A DNA stretch of 8,812 bases from JAGNZR01 sp051648485 (GTDB lineage: Bacteria; Fusobacteriota; Fusobacteriia; Fusobacteriales; Fusobacteriaceae). Shown in pieces: positions 1-5,572 of this stretch. The position numbers were made by a program, and so were the translations under genes. How positions within the stretch are numbered: position 1 is the first letter of the stretch; each line of letters begins with the position of its first letter. The stretch spans positions 1 through 8,812 of the forward strand of contig JBOFFH010000039.1 of assembly GCA_051648485.1 (NCBI GenBank), written 5' to 3'. The notes beneath the pieces are model-generated. The model was not told the origin of the DNA and did no database searches. It saw nothing but the letters and a program-made list of their open reading frames with translations.

Positions 1-131
1 TCTATGTATATATTCATTTTTTCTTTTAAAGTTTCTTGTCCTATATAGTCAGCCATAGTTTTAGGACGTAGATTTTTTTGCATCTCTCCTTCGCCATATA
101 ATTCTGCTGAATTTAAAACTCTCTCTTCCAT
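1..131 (-). CDS. ruvB: RuvB Holliday junction branch-migration helicase, N-terminal fragment
   Basis: Only the first 43 codons lie in the window; the gene continues past base 1. The visible peptide has a short acidic leader (MEERVLNSAELYGEGEM), then NLRPKTMADYIGQETLKEK. The LRPKT-x3-YIGQ block is the hallmark just upstream of the AAA+ ATPase core of RuvB, the hexameric motor that with RuvA moves Holliday junctions during recombination and repair. Walker motifs lie outside the window. ATG at 131-129 is chosen because AGGAGG (140-135) precedes it, although the spacing is short (3 nt), and because a leader of roughly this length is normal in the family. An internal ATG at codon 17 also follows a purine-rich stretch but would remove most of the leader. 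The gene begins 11 nt after the DUF445 stop codon, so the two are probably co-transcribed. The identification is firm despite the truncation. Confidence 0.9.
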   Translation of the reverse strand, partial: MEERVLNSAELYGEGEMQKNLRPKTMADYIGQETLKEKMNIYI

Positions 132-142
132 TTTCCTCCTAC

Positions 143-742
143 CTACATAAACATAGTTATAACCACTTGAATTATTCCTATTAACCCACCTAATATTGCT
201 CCTATTACTTCAATGTGTTTTAGTTCTGTTTTAGCCAAGCTAAATGTTATTTTTTCTAACTCTTCAAGAGAAAAATTATCTATATTTTTTATTATTATCG
301 ATTCAAAATCAACTTTTTCTTCCAAAGATGAGAAAATTTCACTGAATATTTGATCTTTATTGTTCATTATTATTCTTTTTATAGAATTTTCTATTTTTTC
401 TACAACACTTTCACTTAAAAACATTGCAGCCATAGGAAATATTTCTACTATTTCTTTTTTTACTTTTCCTTTGATTAAAGAGTCTATTGTTTTTTCTAAA
501 TCTTCTCCCAACTCATTTTTGTCTAAAGATGACACAATATCTTTCATTGAGATAATATTTTCTTTCACCGTTTTAGCAATTCTAACTCCTATTTCATGCC
601 TTCTTTTAGGGATAACACCCTGTATTTTAAAAAATATTAAATTTATTTCTACATAGGGTCTAAACAACATCTTTATAGCTATATAATTGGTTACCCACCC
701 TATCAAAGAACCTATCGCTATTACTAAAATTATTTTTAACAT
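143..742 (-). CDS. DUF445 family membrane protein (YheB-like)
   Basis: A 199-residue protein with a hydrophobic helix at each end (about 3-22 and 178-197) and a charged, helix-rich, Lys/Glu-dense middle, giving a two-anchor layout. N-terminal GWVTNYIAIKMLFRP (residues 15-29) followed by GVIPKRRHEIG (42-52), and the C-terminal ELKHIEVIGAILGGLIGIIQ (173-192) with closely spaced glycines, match the conserved blocks of DUF445 (PF04286). The family is widespread in Firmicutes and relatives and, as far as I know, has no established biochemical function. The start codon at 742-740 follows AGAGGTGG at good spacing. It is the first gene of a unit with its own promoter (775-803), and ruvB follows after 11 nt. 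That pairing alone does not show a role in DNA repair. Family assignment is strong; function is unknown. Confidence 0.88.
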   Translation of the reverse strand: MLKIILVIAIGSLIGWVTNYIAIKMLFRPYVEINLIFFKIQGVIPKRRHEIGVRIAKTVKENIISMKDIVSSLDKNELGEDLEKTIDSLIKGKVKKEIVEIFPMAAMFLSESVVEKIENSIKRIIMNNKDQIFSEIFSSLEEKVDFESIIIKNIDNFSLEELEKITFSLAKTELKHIEVIGAILGGLIGIIQVVITMFM

Positions 743-774
743 CTTCCACCTCTTTTTTTACTAATTCACTCAAC

Positions 775-803
775 ATTTTAGCATATTAACCATTTTTTTT
801 CAA
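775..803 (-). promoter_or_regulatory. Sigma-70-type promoter for DUF445-ruvB
   Basis: On the minus strand TTGAAA (803-798) is separated by exactly 17 nt from TAAAAT (780-775), and the -10 is preceded by TGC, an extended -10. Transcription would start near 768, leaving a leader of about 25 nt that contains the AGAGGTGG ribosome binding site. The -35 begins only two bases past the T-run of the upstream rpsA terminator, so the new transcript restarts where the previous one stops. The element is predicted from sequence only. Confidence 0.7.
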
Positions 804-805
804 TT

Positions 806-845
806 AAAAAGGAGCTACAAGTCAATTTTATCTTGCAGCTCCTTT
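806..845 (-). terminator. Intrinsic terminator of the ptsI-ptsH-ispH-rpsA unit
   Basis: Arms 832-845 and 808-821 form a 14-bp stem around a 10-nt loop. Read on the minus strand it is followed by a run of five U residues (810-806), partly shared with the stem base. The only irregular pair (817/836) is a G-U wobble in minus-strand RNA but an A-C mismatch in plus-strand RNA, so the fold is better in the minus direction, as expected for termination after rpsA (stop at 854). No convergent plus-strand gene would need it. Confidence 0.85.
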
Positions 846-853
846 AATTTTAT

Positions 854-2464
854 TTATTTAGATTCAGATGTTGAATATTTTTCTATTAATTCTCTTTCTT
901 CTGCTTTGTTTGCATCTAATTCTATTTTTTTCATAGAAAGTTTAAGTTTTTTCTTTTCATTATCAATTTCGATAATTTCAGCTTTAACTTTTTGTCCTAC
1001 AGTGAATTTTTCTTTTAAGTTTTTTACAAATTCTTTAGAAGCTAATTGAGCTGGAACAAATCCATCTAAATTCTTTTCAAGATTTACAAACATTCCAAAA
1101 TCCATTATAGCTTTTATTTCTCTCTCTACTATATCTCCAACTTTATAGTTTAAAAGAGCTTTTTCAGTTGGACTTTTTTCTAAGGCTTTTATGCTTCCTT
1201 TTATTTTGTTTTCTTCTGTATTTAATTCAGTTACAACAAACTCTACATTGTCTCCTGATTTTATTTTGTTTTCTTGTCCAGGCCATGAAACATCTGACTG
1301 ATGAACAAAAGCATCTACTCCATTTTCAACTTCTATGAAAAGACCAAAGTTTTTAACATCTAAAACTTTTCCTTTTAATTTTGTTCCTACTGCAAATTTA
1401 TCTGCAGCTGTTTCCCATGGATTTACTAAAAGTTGCTTTATTCCAAGCTTAAGTTTTCTTCCATTTGGATCAAACTCTACAATTTTAACAGTTAATGTAT
1501 CTCCTGCTTTTACATAATCATTTACATTTATTTTCTTTTTGTTCCAAGAGAAATCAGAACTATGAACTAAACCTTCTACTCCCTCTGTTACTTCTACAAA
1601 AACTCCATAAGGTAATATTCTTGTAACTTTTCCAGATATAACTTGTTCAGCTTTTAAAATTTCTGATGCAACTTCCCATGGATTTCTAGTTAAAGCTTTT
1701 ACAGATAATTTTAAGTTTTTCTTTTCAGTATCAATAGATAAAACTTTTGCAGTTATTTTATCTCCTATATTGAAAATCTCTTTTAGACCATCTATTTTTT
1801 TCCAAGAAATTTCAGAAATATGTACAAACCCTCTTAAAGCTCCATATCTTACGTTAATTCCGAACTCTAAAACATCTCCTATAGTTCCTTCAATAACATC
1901 TCCAACTTTGATTTTTTCAAGCTCTTCTGCACCTTTTAACATAGTTATATCTCTCTTAGAGAATGTAACTCTTTTACCTTTTTTGTCAGCTTTTATATCT
2001 TTTACTAAAACTTCTATTTCAGTTCCAACAGCTGCTTCTGAGTCTCTTAAAGAGATCTCTGATAATGAGTTTGGTAAGAATCCTTGTTGTTTCATAAATT
2101 CAAGAATATATCCTCCGTTTATCTTTCTCATTATTCTACATTTCAAGATTTCTTTAGCTTCAAAAGCTATTTCTATAGCTTTAAGCCCTTCTTCCATCTC
2201 TAATCTTCTTCTAGAACCGATTAAAAATTCTCCATCTTCACTTTCTCCAATTAAAAGAACTTCTATTTCCTCTCCTAAATTATATCCTGTTAACTCTTCA
2301 GTTCTAACTTTGATAGCAGTAGGTTGTCCTGCTGCATCTAAATACGAAAAGTTTCTGTCAACTTGAGAAATTTTGGCTAGAACTCTTACCCTCCCCTTTT
2401 CCTCTGGTGGAAGGTACTCGTTTAGCAAAGCCTCAAATTCATTGTAATTTTCCATGTTAGACAT
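854..2464 (-). CDS. rpsA: Ribosomal protein S1 / S1-repeat RNA-binding protein
   Basis: A 536-residue protein built of six S1 (OB-fold) repeats, at about 22-88, 103-172, 185-257, 272-345, 357-428 and 441-513. Repeats 3-6 are canonical: G-x-V/I at the start, FG/YG-x-F/N-V, then GxxGLVHxSxxSW-like blocks (FVHISEISW 213-221, LVHSSDFSW 299-307, FVHQSDVSW 386-394), each ending in a K-x-LKLS/LG-type strand. Repeats 1 and 2 are degenerate, as in Gram-negative S1 proteins where they dock to the ribosome. Length is close to E. coli S1 (557 residues). The likely role is binding mRNA at the 30S subunit to help initiation. The ATG at 2464 overlaps the ispH stop codon by one base, and AAGGAGGA (2478-2471) lies 6 nt upstream, favouring it over the ATG three codons later. 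It is last in the ptsI operon, just before the terminator. A specialised RNA-binding role cannot be excluded. Confidence 0.9.
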   Translation of the reverse strand: MSNMENYNEFEALLNEYLPPEEKGRVRVLAKISQVDRNFSYLDAAGQPTAIKVRTEELTGYNLGEEIEVLLIGESEDGEFLIGSRRRLEMEEGLKAIEIAFEAKEILKCRIMRKINGGYILEFMKQQGFLPNSLSEISLRDSEAAVGTEIEVLVKDIKADKKGKRVTFSKRDITMLKGAEELEKIKVGDVIEGTIGDVLEFGINVRYGALRGFVHISEISWKKIDGLKEIFNIGDKITAKVLSIDTEKKNLKLSVKALTRNPWEVASEILKAEQVISGKVTRILPYGVFVEVTEGVEGLVHSSDFSWNKKKINVNDYVKAGDTLTVKIVEFDPNGRKLKLGIKQLLVNPWETAADKFAVGTKLKGKVLDVKNFGLFIEVENGVDAFVHQSDVSWPGQENKIKSGDNVEFVVTELNTEENKIKGSIKALEKSPTEKALLNYKVGDIVEREIKAIMDFGMFVNLEKNLDGFVPAQLASKEFVKNLKEKFTVGQKVKAEIIEIDNEKKKLKLSMKKIELDANKAEERELIEKYSTSESK

Positions 2465-3330
2465 TAAAATTCCTCCTTAATTATATTTTCTATTTTACTT
2501 ATTATCTTATCTGGGGTTGATGCTCCAGCTGTGATGCCTATTTTTTTTAATCCTTGAAACCATTGTTTGTCTAAATCTATTGAGTCACTTATTAATTTAG
2601 TATTGTGATTTATTTTTGAAGATACCTCAAAAAGCTTTTGAGTATTGGAACTTTTTTTATCTCCAACAATTAAAACTAACTCTACTTCCTGGGCAAGTTT
2701 TCTTACAGCATCTTGTCTTTCAGAAGTTGCACCACATATCTTATTGAATATAGTAACATTCAAGTGAGTATTTTCCAAGTATTTTTTTATTTCTTGAATA
2801 TTTTCTTTGTTCAAAGTTGTTTGAGTTAAAAGAGCATATTTTTTTTCACTATCTATTTTCAACTTTTTTAGTTCCTCTAAATTCTTGACAGTTAGAACAT
2901 TTTCAGTAAAAGATATTATCCCTTCTACTTCTGGATGATTTTTATCACCTAAAAAAATGATGGTATTTCCTGCTTTTACCAACTGTAAAAGTTTTTCACG
3001 AATATTTTTAACAAAAATACAAGCACCATCTTCAATTATAACATTTTTTTCTTTTAATTTCTCATAAATTCTTTTTTTTGTTCCATGAGCTCTTATTATT
3101 ACAATTTCATTTTCAGTCAATTCAACTTTTTCTTCAAGAATATCTTCTTCTGTAATCTTTAAAAAACCTAAGTTTTCCATCTCTTGAGTCACATGTTCAT
3201 TGTGAACTAGCATTCCTAATATATATATTCTTTTTCCTTCTTTTATACGGTTTGTATACTTATAACAAGTTTCTATGGCCTCTTTAACTCCAAAACAAAA
3301 GCCCATTTTTTCAGCTCTTATTACTTGCAT
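2464..3330 (-). CDS. ispH: 4-hydroxy-3-methylbut-2-enyl diphosphate reductase (IspH/LytB)
   Basis: A cytosolic iron-sulfur enzyme that reduces HMBPP to IPP and DMAPP in the last step of the MEP isoprenoid pathway. Numbering from the chosen Met, the three cluster cysteines are C12 (GFCFGV), C104 (DGACIFV) and C199 (ICGATSERQ). Diphosphate-binding and catalytic positions are also present: LVHN H43, RAHG H82, NHPEVEG H132/E134, QTT 170-172, SSN 227-229 and AGAST S271. Length (288 residues) is normal for a stand-alone IspH. Two tandem ATGs occur at 3333 and 3330. The second is preferred because AGGAG (3340-3336) lies 5 nt from it but only 2 nt from the first, and because it gives the usual C12 register; the first would add one residue. 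The block around C104 reads DGACIF instead of the common DATCP. Stop and rpsA start share one base. Confidence 0.95.
   Translation of the reverse strand: MQVIRAEKMGFCFGVKEAIETCYKYTNRIKEGKRIYILGMLVHNEHVTQEMENLGFLKITEEDILEEKVELTENEIVIIRAHGTKKRIYEKLKEKNVIIEDGACIFVKNIREKLLQLVKAGNTIIFLGDKNHPEVEGIISFTENVLTVKNLEELKKLKIDSEKKYALLTQTTLNKENIQEIKKYLENTHLNVTIFNKICGATSERQDAVRKLAQEVELVLIVGDKKSSNTQKLFEVSSKINHNTKLISDSIDLDKQWFQGLKKIGITAGASTPDKIISKIENIIKEEF
2471..2478 (-). promoter_or_regulatory. Ribosome binding site of rpsA inside ispH
   Basis: AAGGAGGA on the minus strand is formed by the last Lys-Glu-Glu codons of ispH and lies 6 nt before the rpsA ATG. With the TAATG stop/start overlap it implies that ribosomes finishing ispH start or re-start on rpsA (translational coupling). 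It fixes the rpsA start at 2464. Confidence 0.8.
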
Positions 3331-3332
3331 CA

Positions 3333-3602
3333 TTACTCCTCGTTAAATTTCTTCTCTTCTACTAAATCTTTTAAAACTTCTAAAAGTTCATCTTCATCAC
3401 TACCGTCTGCTTCTAAAGTCAAAATTCTTCCTTGTTCAGCAGCTAAAAGCATCAATCCCATTATACTTTTCCCATTTACTTCTTCATCTTCACACTTCAC
3501 CAAAATATCTGAGTCATATTGTGAAGCCAATTGGACAAAAAGAGAAGAAGGTCTTGCATGAAGTCCTGCTTTATTTTTTATTTTCACATCTATACTTTTC
3601 AT
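3333..3602 (-). CDS. ptsH: Phosphocarrier protein HPr of the PTS
   Basis: A small cytosolic phosphocarrier (89 residues, the usual size) that takes phosphate from enzyme I and passes it to the sugar-specific EIIA domains. KAGLHARPSSLF (residues 11-22) contains the phosphorylated His15 with the neighbouring Arg17-Pro18. NGKSIMGLM (43-51) contains Ser46, the regulatory serine that HPr kinase phosphorylates in Firmicutes and in the other bacteria that carry the kinase. The surroundings resemble the Gram-positive type, so Ser46 control is plausible, but no hprK is in this window. AAGGAGT (3617-3611) precedes the start at 8 nt spacing. The gene follows ptsI, the reverse of the common ptsH-ptsI order, after a 34-nt gap. 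Its last two Glu codons supply the ribosome binding site of ispH, and its TAA overlaps the first of the two ispH ATGs. The C-terminus has a charged tail, EEKKFNEE. Confidence 0.96.
   Translation of the reverse strand: MKSIDVKIKNKAGLHARPSSLFVQLASQYDSDILVKCEDEEVNGKSIMGLMLLAAEQGRILTLEADGSDEDELLEVLKDLVEEKKFNEE
3336..3340 (-). promoter_or_regulatory. Ribosome binding site of ispH inside ptsH
   Basis: AGGAG on the minus strand is encoded within the final GAG GAG codons of ptsH. It is 2 nt from the ATG at 3333 and 5 nt from the ATG at 3330, which is why the second ATG is preferred as the ispH start. It couples ispH translation to that of HPr. Confidence 0.7.
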
Positions 3603-3636
3603 TATTTTTTACTCCTTAATTTGTTATATCTATCTA

Positions 3637-5379
3637 TTATACCTCTATTTTGATATTTTTTAAATAGTTATTTAGTGTTTTTTTCACTTCTTTTCCATCT
3701 TCACTCACTAAAATCTGTTTTCTTAACTCTTCTAGTTTATAAAACTCTATATCTTTCAGCATTTTTTTTATCTTTCCTAAAGAAGATCTTACCATACTAA
3801 AATCTTTTATCCCTAAACTTAAAAGAGCTAAAACACCCAACTCTTCACCGGCTAACTCTCCACAAACTGAAATTTTCTTTCCTGCTAAATTAATCGAATT
3901 AGCAGCATGGTATATAAGTCTTAAAACTGAAGGTTCATAAGAATCATAAAGTTCAGACAGTTCTTTTGATAATCTATCTGCTGCCAAGATATATTGAGTC
4001 AAATCGTTGCTTCCAACACTAAAAAAATCAGTTTCTGTAGAAAAAACATCTGCCATTATTATTGAAGATGGAACTTCTATCATTACTCCTTGTTGAATAT
4101 TTTCTTTATATTCTTTTCCTATCTTTTTTAATTCTAGCTTGCACTCTTCAACTATCTCTTTAGCTTTTCTTATCTCTTCAAGCTTTGTTACCATAGGGTA
4201 CATAATTTTTACATTTCGCCCATTTGCTACACGAAGTATCGCTTTTATTTGAGACTTAAAAACAGGAATATTTTTCAAACTATACCTTATTCCTCTAACA
4301 CCTAAAAAGGGATTTTCTTCTTTTTCCATAGGAAGATAAGACAACATCTTGTCTGCACCAATATCTAAAGTTCTTATTATTATTTCTTTTTCTGGTGTAA
4401 ATTTTTCTATTAATTTTTTATAAAAATCAAACTGCTCTTCTTCACTTGGAAGTGATTTCGCCTCCATGTACATCATTTCAGTTCTTAAAAGACCTATTCC
4501 ATCAGGATTATATTTTTCTATATCTATAAGATCTAATTTTCCACCCACATTTAAATTTATTCCTATCTCAACTCCATCTTTTGTTACTCCACGATAAAAG
4601 TTGGCTTTTTCTATTTCTAGATTTTTTTTATCATTTGATATCTTTAACACTTTATATTTTTCTAAAGTTTCTAAATCTGGGGATATTATCATTTTTTCAT
4701 TTTCTTTTCTACTATCTAAAACAACCAAGCCTTTAATTGTTTTATCAAAAAGATTGCTAACACCCATTAAAGTTGGAACCCCTAATGTTTTTGCTAAAAT
4801 AGCTGCATGTGAGGTTTCACCTCCGTGCTCTAATACTAATCCTTTAAATTTTATATTTTCATTGTGACATTTTAAAATCGTAGAAGGATTAATTTCAACT
4901 CCTACATATATTTTATTGTTCATATTTTCTATAGAATTATCTCTCATCAATAAATTTGATAAAATTCTTTCTGAAATATCTTTTATATCTGCTTTTCTTT
5001 GAGCATATACCGGATCTTGAAGTTTTTCAAAAAGATTTATATATTTTTCTGAAATTTTTTTAACAGCGTATTCTGCATTAACAAGATTTTTCCTTAAATA
5101 TTTTTCTATATCCTCCACATACATAGGATCATCTAACATAATTACATGAGCCATTAAAATATCTAACTCTTTATTATCAATTTTTCCAAAAAGTTTTTTT
5201 TTCAATTCTAATATATCTTCTTTTGATTTTTTCATAGAGACTTTCCAACGTTCTATTTCCATCTCCAATTCTTCTACAGGGATATACTTTTTTTCTATTT
5301 CAACTTCTTCTTTTTTTTCTACAAAAACTTCTGCTATTGATATACCTTCACAGGCACTTTTCCCATTTAGTACTAACAT
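3637..5379 (-). CDS. ptsI: PTS enzyme I (phosphoenolpyruvate-protein phosphotransferase)
   Basis: A 580-residue cytosolic protein that autophosphorylates from PEP and transfers phosphate to HPr, the first step of sugar uptake by the PTS. The N-terminal HPr-binding helical region is at about 30-145. The phospho-His domain has GGETSHAAILA with His191. The C-terminal PEP-binding TIM barrel has GIGLLRTE (Arg299), RTLDIGADK (Arg336), KEENPFLGVRGIR, IEVPS (Glu434), SVGSNDLTQY (Asn457/Asp458), AADR (Arg469) and VCGELAGE (Cys506). These correspond to H189, R296, R332, E431, N454/D455, R465 and C502 of E. coli EI. Length is near the usual 570-575. The motif before the active His reads GGETSH where EI normally has GGRTSH, and DIGADK replaces DIGGDK. 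AGGAGG (5390-5385) lies 5 nt before the ATG. It is first in the ptsI-ptsH-ispH-rpsA cluster and divergent from the AbgT gene. Confidence 0.96.
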   Translation of the reverse strand: MLVLNGKSACEGISIAEVFVEKKEEVEIEKKYIPVEELEMEIERWKVSMKKSKEDILELKKKLFGKIDNKELDILMAHVIMLDDPMYVEDIEKYLRKNLVNAEYAVKKISEKYINLFEKLQDPVYAQRKADIKDISERILSNLLMRDNSIENMNNKIYVGVEINPSTILKCHNENIKFKGLVLEHGGETSHAAILAKTLGVPTLMGVSNLFDKTIKGLVVLDSRKENEKMIISPDLETLEKYKVLKISNDKKNLEIEKANFYRGVTKDGVEIGINLNVGGKLDLIDIEKYNPDGIGLLRTEMMYMEAKSLPSEEEQFDFYKKLIEKFTPEKEIIIRTLDIGADKMLSYLPMEKEENPFLGVRGIRYSLKNIPVFKSQIKAILRVANGRNVKIMYPMVTKLEEIRKAKEIVEECKLELKKIGKEYKENIQQGVMIEVPSSIIMADVFSTETDFFSVGSNDLTQYILAADRLSKELSELYDSYEPSVLRLIYHAANSINLAGKKISVCGELAGEELGVLALLSLGIKDFSMVRSSLGKIKKMLKDIEFYKLEELRKQILVSEDGKEVKKTLNNYLKNIKIEV

Positions 5380-5397
5380 TACCCCCTCCTATTTTGA

Positions 5398-5421
5398 TCA
5401 ATCGACTGTATTATTAATTGA
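5398..5421. promoter_or_regulatory. Degenerate copy of the putative operator (copy 1)
   Basis: TCAATCGA (5398-5405), the spacer CTGTATTA, then TTAATTGA (5414-5421). Six of eight positions are complementary. It is the equivalent of the perfect inverted repeat in copy 2, with two changes in the left arm. It overlaps the first four bases of the copy-1 -35 box (TTGACA, 5418-5423). The left arm overlaps the small palindrome TTGATCAA (5395-5402 within one base). Confidence 0.4.
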
Positions 5422-5446
5422 CATTTTTATAATATTTCTACATAAT
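5418..5446 (+). promoter_or_regulatory. Upstream (copy 1) plus-strand promoter candidate for the AbgT gene
   Basis: TTGACA (5418-5423), a 17-nt spacer, and CATAAT (5441-5446). The -35 is a consensus match and the -10 matches at five of six bases. It would give a leader of about 120 nt that runs through copy 2. It is probably weaker than the copy-2 promoter because of the C at the first -10 position. Confidence 0.55.
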
Positions 5447-5447
5447 A

Positions 5448-5476
5448 ATATTATTACTGTTCCCTATTTTAATCAA
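5448..5476 (-). promoter_or_regulatory. Candidate ptsI promoter
   Basis: On the minus strand TTGATT (5476-5471) is separated by 17 nt from TAATAT (5453-5448), giving a leader of about 60 nt before ptsI. An alternative is the extended -10 TGGTATAAT (5549-5541, minus), which has a consensus -10 but no good -35 and would leave a leader of about 155 nt. I cannot choose between them; ptsI must have a promoter somewhere in this region because the AbgT gene is divergent. Confidence 0.35.
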
Positions 5477-5496
5477 TTAACTGTATTATTAATTGA
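5473..5496. promoter_or_regulatory. Perfect inverted repeat overlapping the AbgT -35 box (putative operator)
   Basis: TCAATTAA (5473-5480), the 8-nt spacer CTGTATTA, then TTAATTGA (5489-5496). All eight positions of the arms are complementary. The centre-to-centre arm distance is 16 bp, about one and a half helical turns. The right arm covers the first four bases of TTGACA (5493-5498), a position where a dimeric protein would block RNA polymerase. No T-run follows, so it is not a terminator. I do not recognise the cognate regulator. Confidence 0.5.
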
Positions 5497-5521
5497 CATT
5501 TTTACAATAATTTCATATAAT
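5493..5521 (+). promoter_or_regulatory. Main (copy 2) promoter of the AbgT-family gene
   Basis: TTGACA (5493-5498), a 17-nt spacer, and TATAAT (5516-5521): a perfect sigma-70 consensus with optimal spacing. Transcription should start near 5528, giving a leader of about 45 nt that ends with AAGGGGG (5562-5568) before the ATG at 5573. A promoter this close to consensus would be strong unless repressed, which fits the inverted repeat lying across its -35. Confidence 0.8.
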
Positions 5522-5572
5522 AATAATATTATTTAATTTTATTATACCATATTTTTAATTTAAGGGGGACAA

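Larger units (their letters stand above)
5388..5531. repeat. Direct repeat pair (69 nt, 75-nt period) in the ptsI/AbgT intergenic region
   Basis: Copy 1 spans 5388-5456 and copy 2 spans 5463-5531. They align without gaps with 9 differences in 69 positions; the first 42 positions differ at only three. Each copy holds a plus-strand TTGACA -35 box, a 17-nt spacer and a -10 hexamer, plus an inverted repeat whose right arm reaches into the -35. The ptsI ribosome binding site adjoins copy 1 on the minus strand. The structure looks like a segmental duplication of a promoter/operator. Confidence 0.9.

Noticed and set aside
360..656. Plus-strand open frame of 98 codons inside the DUF445 gene
   Set aside because: Phe/Ile/Ser-rich shadow of the Lys/Glu-rich coding strand; the opposite strand carries conserved DUF445 motifs.
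1770..2366. Plus-strand open frame of 198 codons inside rpsA
   Set aside because: Antisense to a clear six-repeat S1 gene; Ser/Ile/Pro-rich translation without recognisable motifs and no promoter or ribosome binding site of its own.
5395..5402. TTGATCAA palindrome resembling an FNR or CRP half-site pair
   Set aside because: The FNR site needs TTGAT-N4-ATCAA; here the halves are fused without the spacer, and the copy-2 equivalent has lost the symmetry.
5528..5572. Riboswitch or leader structure ahead of the AbgT gene
   Set aside because: The leader is about 45 nt, nearly pure A/T, with no stable hairpin or conserved aptamer-like block.
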